Origin: Alisma plantago-aquatica
Taxonomy: Eukaryota; Streptophyta; Magnoliopsida; Alismatales; Alismataceae
Assembly: GCA_963693085.1 (NCBI GenBank)
Contig: OY856412.1
Coordinates: 1,061,098,744-1,061,162,743 of the forward strand
Length of the DNA stretch: 64,000 nt
Direction of reading: 5' to 3'
Shown: one piece after another, positions 20,205-31,915 of the stretch
Position numbering within the stretch: the first letter of the stretch is position 1
Layout: every line of letters begins with the position of its first letter
Program-made: the position numbers and the translations under genes
The notes under the pieces: generated by a model
The model's input: the letters and a program-made list of their open reading frames with translations, nothing else
Databases searched by the model: none
Told to the model about the DNA's origin: nothing

Positions 20205-23200
20205 TGACATCCCTAGATTCTCTAAAACATAATCTAATGTGTGACGTCCAAATTGAAACCTCACCTCAGTGAGAATCCCAATTTAAACACCACACATTAG
20301 GCTAAGAAGAAGAAAATCAGAGGAAGTCGGAAGGAAGCAACAATAGCTCATGTACATGAGCAATAATAAAACCATACAACACATGTTCACCATTCAAGAT
20401 ATAATTACAACATGAATTTTTACAACATTTGATATTACATATTGAACAACAAACTTTTACATATACATGTACTACCATTAAACAATAGGATCATAAGACA
20501 ATAGGTCCACCTGTACATCATCTCCCCATACAGCTCTCAACTATCTTGGTTTTTCAAAATCATATTCCACAACCTAAACAAATGATTACATGTGGTACAT
20601 TTCAGCACAATATTCAAGAATATTATACTAAGTATGCCTATGTGTCTTTCATATACCTCTCATTACTAAGCTTGGCAATAAGATAAAAATAATACTTTGC
20701 AGTAAAAAAAGAAATATATGACAAAAGCATACTGAAATAAAGACATTTATTAACAAAATAGAACACATGTTTTAAGCACATTTTCCATTATATATACATG
20801 GATTGACCGTCAAAGATTTTGATGCATCCTCTTGACTCTCAAGGAGCTCAAGATTAAGGCCTTGATGATCAACTACCAAAGTGTTAGATCATATGTACAA
20901 TGTGACCGACTACCAAAGAGTTGACACTACCAAGATCTGTACTACCAAAGAGTTTAGTGCCTTCATATAATGGAACAAATCTATTATGTTTTCATGTGTT
21001 CATATCCATAAGTATGGAAAATCAAGCAAGATATCATACTAGAACAATCATTTCATCCAATACCATATACCAAGTATTTGTGTACACATAATATAAGCAT
21101 ATTGTATAATAATCCAAGTAAGAGGTAATGTCACACCTTGATCAAGAGATATCACAATCTATACCCCATTCCTGATTCCACTCTAACCTTGGTGAAACCC
21201 TGATTAAGACAAGATCATACACTATCATCAGATTCTTGTAATTTTAACCCTAGTCATATGTTTTAGGGTTTTGCTTATCTCATTAGGGTATGTGCATCAT
21301 TACTTGTATTCTTGTCTTGGTATTATGTCAATGAGATAGTGTTCTAGGTCATGGTTCATTTGTATGAACATTAACTTCTATATCATTGTTTGCATGTATT
21401 AACACTAGATTATATACATTAATCCAATTAGGTTTTTCTCATCATTATAGGATCCTTAAACATGTAACCTTATTTATATGAATAATTAAGATCTCATAAT
21501 TTTATCAAGGGTTCCAGGTACTGATACAAGATTATACAGAATATTCCAACATTTATTAACAAAATATGTATGTTTTACCTTTTATTTAGGTTATCAGCCC
21601 TAAATAGCTATTTGAAGCATTTCATATGATTTCGTGCATCAACATTATAATCAATGGCCTTATATGGATTATAAACATGATTTATGATTTAATGACATGT
21701 TATGATAATTTTAGGACATTGTTTGATATTTATTACTCATGAAATAAGCATTATACATCTCACTTAACATCTATGCTTTTTAAGAACCAAAGTACTAATA
21801 TTATGTTTTCATATTGTTCTATATAATTTTCTAAGAATTTCAGTACTTTTTTGACAATGGTACTCATTTCTATGAATTATTCAAGATCTGGATATTTACT
21901 GGAATTATTGGGTGATTTACCTTTTTCGGCCAACCAGGATGCGCCACGTGGCTCTTAACGGTGAGTGGTTCCATTTTTGTTCAGCTTGAGCTGGTTGAAT
22001 TTGTGGTTTGGGCCCAGTCTGGCCTTGGATCTGGTTCGCCTCTTTCTTTCTCTCTTTCTCACGTTCAACACATCGGAGTCCCCAATGGGGACTCTGTTCT
22101 TCTGTGATATACCAATGCTACCACTGGGATCTCCTTCGACAAGCACTAAAAACTAATCAGTAGCTCCTAGAGCAATACTAGAGATGGCATGATCTTTGTA
22201 CTGACCTCCCTGATCTCCCAGACTATACGATCTTTGGGTTTTGTCTATGGATCTCATTCTCCATGAGATCTTCGTCGCCTGGGTCTGGTTGCAGTAGAGA
22301 AAAGAGACAAAGTGCCTCTATTCATCCTCGTGCCCATCCAAAGCTTAAGAAAGCTTCCCAACACCTCCAAGAACTCATCTCTATTCTTCATTTACAGTAA
22401 GGAGCTCAACGTACTAGTCTCTGAAGTCCATCTCCTCCTCTACCGAACTGGACTTGTCCGGCCATGGGAACGACCACTGGAGTGTACAAAACTCTACCAT
22501 AAACTCCCCTAGATCTAAGAATCATTTTCCCTTCATATCTTCCTCTAAACTTCCTTCTAACTGCATCATTGCTCTCCGCACGACCACCTGCAACTCAGGT
22601 GGAGAGGTCACAACAAGGGGGAGTGTGTTCTCACTTATCACCAGCCCTCACGCCTACAAATAGGGGTCTATTGAGTCATGATGAGTTGAGGATTCAAAAT
22701 CCATGGGCAGTTTCAACCTTCTCCCCCACGATCAGGAGAGTGGTGGTGGGGAAGCTTAAGGCCTCAACTGGCCTACCGCCTTGCTCTAACTGCAAGGTCA
22801 GAGACACAATCCTAGTCGTCAGTCCCTCGTGTGCGGCTGAGATGGAGCCCACACTTGAGTGTATATGCGGTTCCTCCTTAGAAGCCACAATCACTGGATC
22901 AAAGATCTAGGGCCATAATCTGGCCATGCTGACCCAGCCCAAAACCAAAGGGCATCTAGCACAAAATAAAGTCCTAACTTAGGTCTCTAAATCATCAATA
23001 AAGCACATTATTTCACAAAATTCAAACCTAAATAACTTTGTCTAGGAACCTCAAATTTCCAACAAATTTTAATGATATATCTATCATCACTCAAGCTACA
23101 TTGCATTCCATTTTGGTGCCAAAACTCGATTATTTGACTTGTCAATTAAATACTTCACAATGGTATAAACATAGGGATTTTAATTATAATATTAACATCC

Positions 23201-23312
23201 ATCACCATACAAACTTTACCAATTCACATATAACTCCCAAGATAAATCAACATTCATGAATTCATTTATTTCATTAATTAATCATGGATTCCAAAAGTCC
23301 ACTTCATTATAG
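20205..23312. mobile_element. 3.1-kb insertion in the Cop1 LTR, probably a solo LTR
   Basis: GTATTTA occurs at 20198-20204 and again at 23312-23318; removing the insert and one copy restores the continuity seen in the other LTR near 44735. The insert begins TGACATCCC and ends ATTATA. No terminal inverted repeat, gag or pol motif is visible. It has a CT-rich GC-richer part (21950-22900) with a TATA-like CTACAAATAGGGG near 22655. A solo LTR whose terminal CA decayed to TA fits best. The 7-base duplication is longer than the usual 5, so another element type cannot be excluded. Confidence 0.5.
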
Positions 23313-24363
23313 TATTTAATTAAACAATAGATTAACTGAATGGACTCAGAATCATCAAGTGTAAGTGTTGGACTGGCTAATTGGAGTGTCAAGTTGATTG
23401 AAAATCAAATTGGCCAATTTCTGTATGATTAAGGACACCAATCGTTTGGCTCACTAGGTGAACCGATCGGCTCAGGCTAGTGAGACCACCAGTTCACTTA
23501 GTGAACTAATCAGCTCAGACATGCCGACTGAAGGTTGTAGTGACTTTTCCAAATCATGAGAAAAGTTGATCATTTCACATGTTCAATTCGATTGGTACAA
23601 GGATTAATGATGGACATTAATTAGAAATGAATTGAAAATACAATTACAAAATAGGAAACTGCTAAAAATGACCATCTTGCTAAACGAGATGACCGTCTCA
23701 CTCATGAGATGATCATTTCGTAGTGTGAGATGACTATCTCACACTTTACAAGTTCTAGAACATTCATGATTTTAGAAACTTCTACTCCCACATCGATTAG
23801 GAACCTTGACTCTGGTCTCTACTACAAATAGAGGGGTATTGGGGGCTTCCCAAGACATACAATCAAGAATCAATCACTCTGACAAATGTTTCCCTCTCTA
23901 GTTGTGGTAACCAATAGAGATCCCAAATAGGTCCTAATCGTTAAAGGGAGGGATAGAAAGGGAGAGAATAACCAAGGATCAGTTGTGGGAGAGCATGTCG
24001 ATGACTAGTACACTGACAGAAGAGGAAAACTCCTTGGCTCTAGTAGAACAACATGGAGTTCCTAGTGGTCCGCATGGACTACTCTCAACGCGGGAGGTCA
24101 TCGTCTACCACTTGGAGGACATCGTCAACCGTCATCCATAGAGGAGGTCATTCATGACGATTGTTCAAGAGTTGTTGGTGTTGAAGGAGAGTGTTTCTTC
24201 TTGCTACTACAAGGGTAGTGTCACTAAACATTCTCTAGGACTAGGTATAACCTTCCAACCTTTCCTTCCTAAATACAATTTTATTGACACAATCTTGCTA
24301 TTCTTGGGAAAAAATATTTTAAATTCTTGTTTCCGTTGCCTATATTTGAACTCGAATTCTGTA
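23313..24363 (+). repeat. Cop1 5' LTR segment b (to LTR end)
   Basis: It continues the LTR after the insertion and matches 44740-45808. It contains short palindromes (CCGATCGG near 23463, then GAGATGACCGTCTC-like units at 23690-23750) and a weakened TATA box. It ends TTCTGTA just before the PBS. Confidence 0.85.
23822..23831 (+). promoter_or_regulatory. Weakened LTR TATA box of Cop1 5' LTR
   Basis: CTACAAATAG here equals CTATAAATAG at 45242 in the 3' LTR, a one-base loss. Confidence 0.5.
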
Positions 24364-24366
24364 TAG

Positions 24367-24378
24367 TGGTATTAGAGC
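24367..24378 (+). other. Primer-binding site of Cop1 (initiator tRNA-Met)
   Basis: TGGTATTAGAGC differs by one base from the standard copia site TGGTATCAGAGC. It starts 4 bases after the LTR. Confidence 0.85.
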
Positions 24379-25774
24379 CTCCTCAATTTACGGTGTGTCT
24401 AGGATCTAAATTGATGTGATCGGATTTATTTTTCATTTTTTTGTTTCATATAATTAGAATATTAAAATGATTAATGTGCATATTTGATTAAATACCACAT
24501 ACAACCACAACTAATATATATATGATATGATATGATATGCAATCCATACATGTCGCCTTAAAAGTGTTTTGATGGTGGATGTTAGCGTGGTTATGGTCAA
24601 TAACCCGCAGACCTATGTGTGCATGGTTGTGATTATTTATACTATTGTTACTTGGTCTGCGTACTGATCCTTTCTCTTCCTTCTAATTGTAAATTAATTT
24701 TCTTCTTCCTATTTCCCCTCAAATGTAACTTGAGGTTTCCCTTTTTCAATGTAATAAGAAATCATATAGTTTTAATTTATGTCTCGATGTGAGATGATGA
24801 TCTGCACAAAGATGAAATGCCCAGCTCATGAGATGACCCGATCGACAGGAGTATCAAGGAGGCCAGATGATAGGAGGAAAAACTGATCGACTAGTGGCTC
24901 AACCGATCGACTGTAGGTGTCTAGACTGCATTTGCACTAGAGAACTAGATGACTACCTCAAGAACCCAACTGAGTAACCAAGAGGCAAGCTGACCAGTTC
25001 AAGAGTTGAACCACTCAACCTAGATTGGTTCGAGCACATATCTTGACAAACAATAGGTTGCATATGATGTGGACCCTAGGTGTTAGTAATTCCTTATGGC
25101 TCCAAGAAATTACATTAGTATGGCCATAACCACCACTCATAGATTTCTAATTGTATGTTCACATTGTGGTTATTGCATGTATGTGATACGTACTATAAGT
25201 ATGTGGTGATAGGATATGTATATCTACCTTTATATATAAAATCCCTCAATCTAAATATTAATCCTTATATGCTTTCCAAAAACAGCACACATGAAAAGCT
25301 TGATCGACCAACCATAGGTTATGCCCAAGCATGGTGCTTCGTCTATCTCGTGGAAGTGTGATGGTCATAATGTAGGTTCTACCCAAGTGATGTGCATTAT
25401 TATCGTGTCGACTTTTGGGTCAAGCTTAACTGTCTTAGAGCGTCTAGGCCCAAAGGCATGGAGATGATTATGGCAAGCAGTTGCACATATCATCTGTCAA
25501 TAATTGCATATGTTGCAATTGGAAAACGTTGTCTACCTTGATAATTAACAATGTATTGTGGCATTGGCCGAGCCATAGTTGAATTATCTTGGATCTGTCC
25601 CACTATAATATTGTATGTTGCAATATTATGAATTGATACATGAGGGTTATCAATTTGAACAAAATAGTGGGAGTGATAGTTAATTAAAAACCTAATTAAT
25701 ATCGTCAAATTTATCAAATCAAACCAAACCAAAAATGTTTTGAAAAAGGTTGCAATCTTTCTTTGTAGAAACTA
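24379..25774 (+). other. Cop1 untranslated leader
   Basis: The region is noncoding. It contains GATCGAC/GAGATGACC motifs (24785-25030) like those of the LTR, and sequence alignable to the Cop2 leader on both sides of the LINE (61110-61800 and 53600-54280, inverted). 25490-25730 matches 53660-53860 in inverted orientation. Confidence 0.6.
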
Positions 25775-26590
25775 ATGTCAAAAAACAAACACGTTCATAT
25801 TTCAATAAGTCCTTTAGAAGGAGAAAATGGGATAAAGTTACACAACTTGTTAAAGACTTTGAGAAATGTTCTCATCAATGAGCAAAAACTCTATGTCCTC
25901 GAGAGACCAATTCCATAGGAGCCCTCTCCAAATGCACCTAAGGCTGAAATGGGTGCTTACTTGAAGCATGCCAATGATGCCATATACATTTGAATACCTA
26001 ATGCTATGTTGTATCGTCTATGAGTTGCATGAAAAACATGAAAACGTGTACATTCTCGAGATGGCAACACATCTTAAGAATCATGTAAAGCAAAGAAGGT
26101 ATAATGTCTCCAAGGTGCTATTTGAGTGCAAACTGACAAAGGGAGGTCCAATAGAAACCCATGTGCTCAATATGATTGGGAATGTGGAGTGACTTGGATT
26201 TCTCTTAGGTCAAAAGTTGACTACGTATATGATTATGCAAGCATTACATAATCATATATTCAGTTTATCAAATTCTTGGCATGTTGATGTTGAAGCAAGG
26301 AAGAAGAAGGACAAATCTATCATGGGGATTAGCAGAAGTGAGTCCTAAGGCAAAGGCAAGGCCAAGAATAGTTCAGAGGCTAAGCTAAAGTTCAAGTTTT
26401 ATACAATCAATATATTGAGAAGGGTAAGTGTAAAAGGAATTTGTCCTCTTCACTTAATGGATTAAGGAAAGAAAGTTCCACCATTGTCACATGTATGGAC
26501 ATTGGAAAGGAACTATCCTCTTTATAGAAGATCTCAGGAAGAAGATGGAAATAGAGATCTCTACTTTAGGACCTAAGAAGAAGTAATCTA
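25775..26590 (+). pseudogene. gag: Cop1 gag (truncated, many stops)
   Basis: A copia Gag (UBN2-type) fragment. The landmarks in order are LRNVL...LYVLERPIP, THLKNHVKQRRYNVSKVLFECKL, HVLNMIGNVE, and a zinc-knuckle-like end, FHHCHMYGHWKG, with His where the first Cys should be and the last Cys gone. Stops occur in almost every segment, for example after ERPIP and GNVE. The equivalent Cop2 gene is 52745-53595. All downstream domains are missing because Gy2-derived sequence begins at about 26638. Confidence 0.75.
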
Positions 26591-26637
26591 GAAACTATGT
26601 GGAGTAAAAGTTTCTTCCACTACATTTAGAGGTGTAT

Positions 26638-26893
26638 AATGCGACGATGTAAGCTTCTCTCTACCTCAGAGTCAAACTCTGGATCAGGGGAGAATCTGAG
26701 GTTATGCGATGATTGCATACACGTTTTCTACCAGAGTAGAGAAAAGAGAACACCTTTTAGATGATGGTAAAGATATAACGATCTCAAGAAGATATAGACT
26801 AATGATTAAAAGAAAGTGTAAAACCCTAACCAACTAGCAAGATACTAAATGAAATTAAAACATTCTGTTGTCCCCGGCAACGGCGCCAATTTT
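26638..26893 (-). repeat. gag: Extra PBS plus gag-start fragment next to the Gy2 3' LTR
   Basis: It matches 41649-41905, the stretch that follows the 5' LTR in Gy2. It holds a perfect Asp-type PBS (minus TGGCGCCGTTGCCGGGGACA) and the first codons of gag (ATG near 26728). It therefore lies on the wrong, outer side of the 3' LTR. It is a remnant of a second, tandem internal region. Confidence 0.8.
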
Positions 26894-28110
26894 TGATGGA
26901 GCTTCCACTTACGTGGAATTGCATGCACCAACTAAAAATCCTAAAGATAGTAAGTCTTTAGGTTTAGCCTTGCTTATACTAGATAGAGAACTCCACCCAC
27001 GTATGCTAAGATACGTGGAAGTCATATCGTAGTATAGTTAAGGGTCGAATCCACAGGACAACGGTCTTGTTGCAAGCAACAAGATGGAAAACGTTAGAAC
27101 TTCACTTAGTCTCTTAATAGTGGGCACTTAATTCGAAAGGTTGGTTTTGTTGTTTTAAACTAAGAACATGTAAAGTAAAGCGAGTAAACTTAAAGAGGTT
27201 AAACAATGATAAGAAGTCACTAGGGTGAGATTGGTTTTTCACCGCCACTACACATGGATCAAGACATGCAAAGTAAAACATAACCTACAGCAAGAGTTTA
27301 GTCAGTTAGTATCTTTGTAGACTTAGTTTCCTTTCAGAGAACTAACTACAAGAAGTGTGGGAATGATGCAACGCCAGCCATCCCCGAATGAATGGTCAAC
27401 TGCTTTGCATCATTCCCTTCTCAAAGTGTGTTCCTCAACTTACCAAGGTTGTACTTTTATACGTCAATTGGTTCCATTTCATAGTATGAAAGTACAACAT
27501 TTGGAAGTGAGTTTACTCCACTTCTCGAAAGCACTCCTGGATACCGAACCAAGCACATGGTGGATACATGCACCAAGAACCAACATACAAACGAGTTTCG
27601 AATCTAATAGTACAAACGTAGACAATTCATACTAAAAGATAAAAGATAACACAAGTTGGTGATCAAGCAATAAGCATTCATTAAACGTTTGATGTTGAAC
27701 TGAAAAGATAGAAACTCTATATTACAAACTATGGATTACATTTACATGATATGAAAACATGGGTAGCGGGGCTACTCCCCGCACCCTAGTGAAAGAGACT
27801 ACTCGCTCATAACTAGGACAAAGAAGGAGGCAAGAAGAGAGAGAGAGAGGGCATCATCCCCACAAAGGAGAGAGGAAAGTCAACCCCTTGGAGAGAGAGA
27901 AATGATCCACTAGCTTCACAGGTTTCCCGATGATCAGATCTCCCTTTTCCCACCTTCTTTGGCAGAGAGAGAGAAAGAAACTTCGAGATGGAGTGTGGGT
28001 CTCAGACCGGCAGCCCCTGGGCGGAGGATGGAAGTCGTATGTGCTCTGGAGTGATTGAGGCAACCTTAGGACGTCTAAAAAACCTCTCCCTTTTGAGGAC
28101 CCTTGAGATC

Positions 28111-28120
28111 TTATTTATAG
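28111..28120 (-). promoter_or_regulatory. LTR TATA box of Gy2 (3' copy)
   Basis: The minus strand reads CCTATAAATAAG. The tandem arrays begin about 20 bases upstream. Confidence 0.65.
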
Positions 28121-28139
28121 GCCTTAAGTGAAGTCCAAA

Positions 28140-28395
28140 CGGTTTGGAGACCATTTGGATCTCAAGACCGTTTGGACCTCAAGACCGTTTGGATCTTAAG
28201 ACCGTTTGGATCTCGAGACCGTTTGGACCTCAAGACTGTTTGGATCTCAAGACCGTTTGGACCTCAAGACCGCTTGGATCTCAAGACCGTTTGGACCTCG
28301 AGACCGTTTGGACCTCAAGACCGTTTGGACCTCAAGACCGTTTGGACCTCAAGACCATTTGGACCTCAAGACCATTTGGACCTCAAGACCGTTTG
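28140..28395 (-). repeat. 17-bp tandem array in Gy2 LTR
   Basis: About 15 copies of a 17-base unit, plus-strand GACCGTTTGGACCTCAA, with GAT/GAC and CTC/CTT variants. Because 17 is not a multiple of 3, all plus frames stay open and give the same artificial 17-residue repeat; I do not regard these as genes. Confidence 0.9.
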
Positions 28396-28775
28396 GCTTC
28401 ATGCGGTCTCGGGACCGATTGGCTTCATGCAGTCTTGGGACCGTGTGACTCCATGCGGTCTCGGGACCGATTGGCTTCATGCGGTCTTGGGACCGTGTGA
28501 CTCCATGCGGTCTCGAGACCGATTGGCTTCATGCGGTCTTGGGACAGTGTGACTCCATGCGGTCTCGGGACCGATTGGCTTCATGCGGTCTTGGGACCGT
28601 GTGACTCCATGCGGTCTCGGGACCGATTGGCTTCATGCGGTCTTGGGACCGTGTGACTCCATGCGGTCTGGGGACCGATTGGCTTCATGCGGTCTTGGGA
28701 CCGTGTGACTCCATGCGGTCTCGGGACCGATTGACTCCATGCGGTCTTGGGACCGTGTGACTCCATGCGGTCTTG
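28396..28775 (-). repeat. 26/52-bp tandem array in Gy2 LTR
   Basis: Two related 26-base units alternate, one starting GACCGATTGGCTTCATGCGG and one GACCGTGTGACTCCATGCGG, giving a 52-base higher-order repeat of about seven rounds. Each unit carries GCGGTCTCGGGACCG-like palindromes. Confidence 0.9.
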
Positions 28776-28960
28776 AGGCTAGTTGAGTCCTTTATGATTT
28801 TTTTGTATCTTTTTCTGCAAATATAAAAGGGGAAAAGTTAGTCTAGTAGTATATTTACAATAAGAGGGAATATTTAGGTATTATGTCTAATTCTAATTAA
28901 GAAAGAGTGTGGAAAACTAAAGAAAGGACTAAGATAGCATCCCAAAATTGGAGGTTATCA

Positions 28961-30103
28961 CCCCCCCTAACTTAGAGTCTAGCTTGTCCTCAAGCTAGAT
29001 AGAGCTGAGGCATGTAATGGTGAGGTGATTTTATTTAGTTAAGATTTCCATAGTCTTGCTTTAGTTCTAAATCAGAGATCTCCTGAGGTCATATTAGAGC
29101 TTCTGCTTGCCTTAATTCTTTCAGGTATAGAGAGTTGCACGGATCTCAGGTTTCCTCTAAATCATGTAGCTCGTATTGGGACCACCTTTTTCCTGATGTT
29201 ATTATGTGCATGTCATTGACTCTAATCAGGTTTGTACTTCTTTTGAAAACCTATCGGAAACTAGAGTGGTTATGAGGGTTGGCTAAGGGATTTTGTGTAA
29301 CTCTCCCTTTTAGCGGGAGAGGGTTTATCTATGCTTTTAGGAACTCACTACCGGGCACGACACATCTACCTTCATGAGGGCAGCTGAATGTACCGACTGG
29401 GCAAGCCCTTTTTCAGCCTTTTCATATATTTGGAGACCTTAGGATCTCACTACCGGGCACGACACATCTGCCTGTGTGAGGGCAGCTGAATGTACCGGCC
29501 GGGTGAGACCTGTATCGGTTCTTCATATAAGTCCTTATGCATGGAACAACTCTCATGTTTTTATTCAACACTCTCGCTTTTATTCAAAAACTCACAGGCT
29601 TGGGATTTGGATAATTGGGTTTTTGGTTGGGCGGCCAAGCCTCTTTTATTAAAAAGAAGAAAACTGTTCTTAGAGTTTCCCGACATGCACTTATTTTCTG
29701 GTTGGTGGTCCACTTGTGAGGTTCCTTGATTTGGATTTCACTGATTTCCCTCCTGTCCTTGAGAATGATTGGCTTGCTTCGGCTTTGATATTGACTTGTT
29801 GAAGAGTCTGATGTAGAACTGAAGCAAAATCATGAAAGTCAAGCGTGAAGGAAATTTATTAACTCATCGTTACATGTCTTTATGCTATTATTATTCTTAT
29901 TCTTGAGGACTACTGGATTATTAAGTCATCAGGGGTGATCTTGATCCAAGAGGGATTCTATTCTATATGAGTGGGGTTTATTGTTAGGAAATCTAAAACA
30001 AAAAAACAAAGACTAAAAGTGTAAAAGAATTTGTACAAAAATAAAGAGAAGGGAGAATTGAGGAGAAAGCTTTGTAGAAATGATACCTCACCCTTGTCCA
30101 ATG
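28961..30103 (-). other. Gy2 3' noncoding region and PPT
   Basis: The PPT (minus AAGTTAGGGGGGG, 28961-28973) adjoins the LTR. The region holds a 102-base-spaced direct repeat (29339-29405 and 29441-29507, both with CTCACTACCGGGCACGACAC) and a hairpin CTCTCCC-loop-GGGAGAG near 29301. No coding sequence is convincing. Confidence 0.65.
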
Positions 30104-30125
30104 TACTCCCCCCCTAACTTATCAC
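30104..30125 (-). other. Second polypurine-tract-like motif in Gy2
   Basis: The minus strand reads GATAAGTTAGGGGGGGAGTA, almost the same as the 3' PPT. It lies about 60 bases after the ORF3 stop and 1.1 kb from the LTR. It matches the Gy1 motif at 11877 in sequence and position. Confidence 0.6.
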
Positions 30126-30181
30126 TCACTCTATCCGCAGAGTGTCAAGGTGATAGGATGAGAAGTACAAGGACAAGGGCA

Positions 30182-31915
30182 TCAGGCTTTTGTTAATCCT
30201 TTGTTTGCGTCGTGTGTGCGGAGTAGGTCAGCAGTGAACTTTCTGCGAAGGGCGTGGTAATCCACATCTATCATATCCTCTACTGGTCTTTGAAGGGCCA
30301 TGATGGTGTACATCCAGTAGAGGACATGGAAGTCGCAGTCATTTGACTGGCTAATTTGCTGTGGACATTTGTGGTTGAAGGTTGGGCGATGAAAATGTTC
30401 TTTGCCATAAGCCCTTGAATGCTGACTTAAAAAGGTGATTAATTTTTCAGAACATTCCTTCGCTACTACCTCTGTGGGCGTCTTTGGTGTCACGACGTAA
30501 TTCCTCTGTCGTGGATTGTACTGGCTGTCGGAGCTGTTATAGATTGTAGTTGTTCCTTCTGGTAGGTTTTTTTCCTGGAACATCCAGTGCTCATGATAAA
30601 GGAAGGGTAGCATGATGAATTTCGGCGTTGTGTGTTGTAGAAAGGAGATCAGCGCTTCAGTTGTTCCAAAGTTCTTTAGCTTTAAAAGATCATCCTTCAT
30701 GTATGGGGACACCATATATGTTGTGGGGTTATTTTGGCCGAGGAGAAATTGATAAGCGGCCATTAAGCTGATGGCGAGAGATCCTTTAAACTGTATAGTC
30801 TCTCGAAGCGTGTCTGCCATTATTAGAATGTCACCAGACATGAATACGAGTTCATCCTTCTCGGCGGAGAGCCCCGACATGATGAGGCGTAATTCAATGT
30901 CGGAGAGACCTTTGCAAGCACTGAGGTCAAAGTCCGGGAAAGTTGGTTCTATGGCAGACAAAGGATCTATGCCACTCTTTCTTTGTTCGGGAGTTGTGGC
31001 TGTCGCTTTGGATTTCTCCAACTCTTTCAAAGTTTGTCGGAAAGGTCGCCTATGTGGTCGTTGTATTGCTGAAAAAAGGTAATGAGGGACGTCATCTGGT
31101 GCCATTGTCGGATCCTTGAAAAACCTTCTATCACAAATGAGCTCCATGGCGTAACATCCTCACAAGGAGTGAAAATCTTCAGAGACTAGATCAGCAAAAG
31201 GGATTTCTTGGTTCAGCACTTGGATGTGACGGATGGTGCAAAAAGTGCAGTCCCCAGATCCCTCAGCAGCTTGAACATGTGGGTTGATAACTTGGAACCA
31301 GGGTTGGCTCCAGTCTTGGCGGAGGGATGGGCGCACAGCCCAGATTAACTTGAGAATCCTAAAAGGTATGCATCGTGCTTCACCTACTTCTTCACAAACA
31401 AAATGTATTGTACCGGCGGGTAGATCAGTGCCACAAAAATTATATACCTTGACGTTCCGAGCCTCAGTGTCTACAATCATAAAAAACTAGTGGTCTGAAA
31501 CTTGGAAGGGCACTATGAGATAACGTGCCCACCCTGCTAAACCAGCACGCAACTGCTCGATGGATTTTACTCGTATATCTTTGTATAAAAGGCTGATAGA
31601 TAGAGCAGGTGAGGTGTTAAAAACTAGTTGCTGCCTCTTAGAGCTTCTATACACTTCTACACAGTTGGTGAGTAGGACACAGAAGATTGCCATTGGCATT
31701 GTGGACCGTGGTCGCAGGATGTGGCGGAAGTCTTCTTGTGTCAACTTGCGCTTTGTTTTTGTGTTATGATAGATGATGTCTTCCCCCGCTTTTGCATCGT
31801 CGACAATAGTGTTCAGTATAAAAATATCCTGAGCATCTAGTGTGGAGATTGTCGCCATATCTAAATCATGCATTTTGTACGGTAGAGGTGGTGGCGGGGG
31901 AAGCTCCTGCGGAGG
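30182..31915 (-). pseudogene. Gy2 ORF3: tandem Ulp1/C48-like protease modules
   Basis: A Pro-rich start (near 31915) and MHDLDMATIS lead into module a (31873-31160). This has LTQEDFRHILRP helices, YLIVPFQVSDH with the catalytic His (the next Trp is a TAG stop), FMIVDTEARNVKVYNF as the Asp strand, and GSGDCTFCTI with the Cys. Module b (31147-30182, one open frame of 321 codons) has KFIMLPFLYHEHW (His), IYNSSDS, and CPQQISQSNDCDFHVLYWM with Gln and Cys, though the usual Gly after DC is Asp. A stop at about 31160 separates the modules. C48 proteases process SUMO-type proteins; here the role is unknown. Module order matches Gy1. Confidence 0.7.

Larger units (their letters stand above)
26894..28960 (-). 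repeat. Gy2 3' LTR
   Basis: On the minus strand it starts TGATAACCTCC and ends GCTCCATCA. It carries a TATA box (28111-28120) and, just upstream of it in element sense, two tandem arrays. Confidence 0.9.

Noticed and set aside
28144..28552. Long open frames of 80-126 codons in three plus frames, and others on the minus strand
   Set aside because: They arise from the 17- and 26-base tandem units lacking stop codons; all frames give the same artificial repeat.
28140..28775. CRISPR-like array
   Set aside because: The units are head-to-tail without unique spacers, inside a plant LTR, and recur in the partner LTR.
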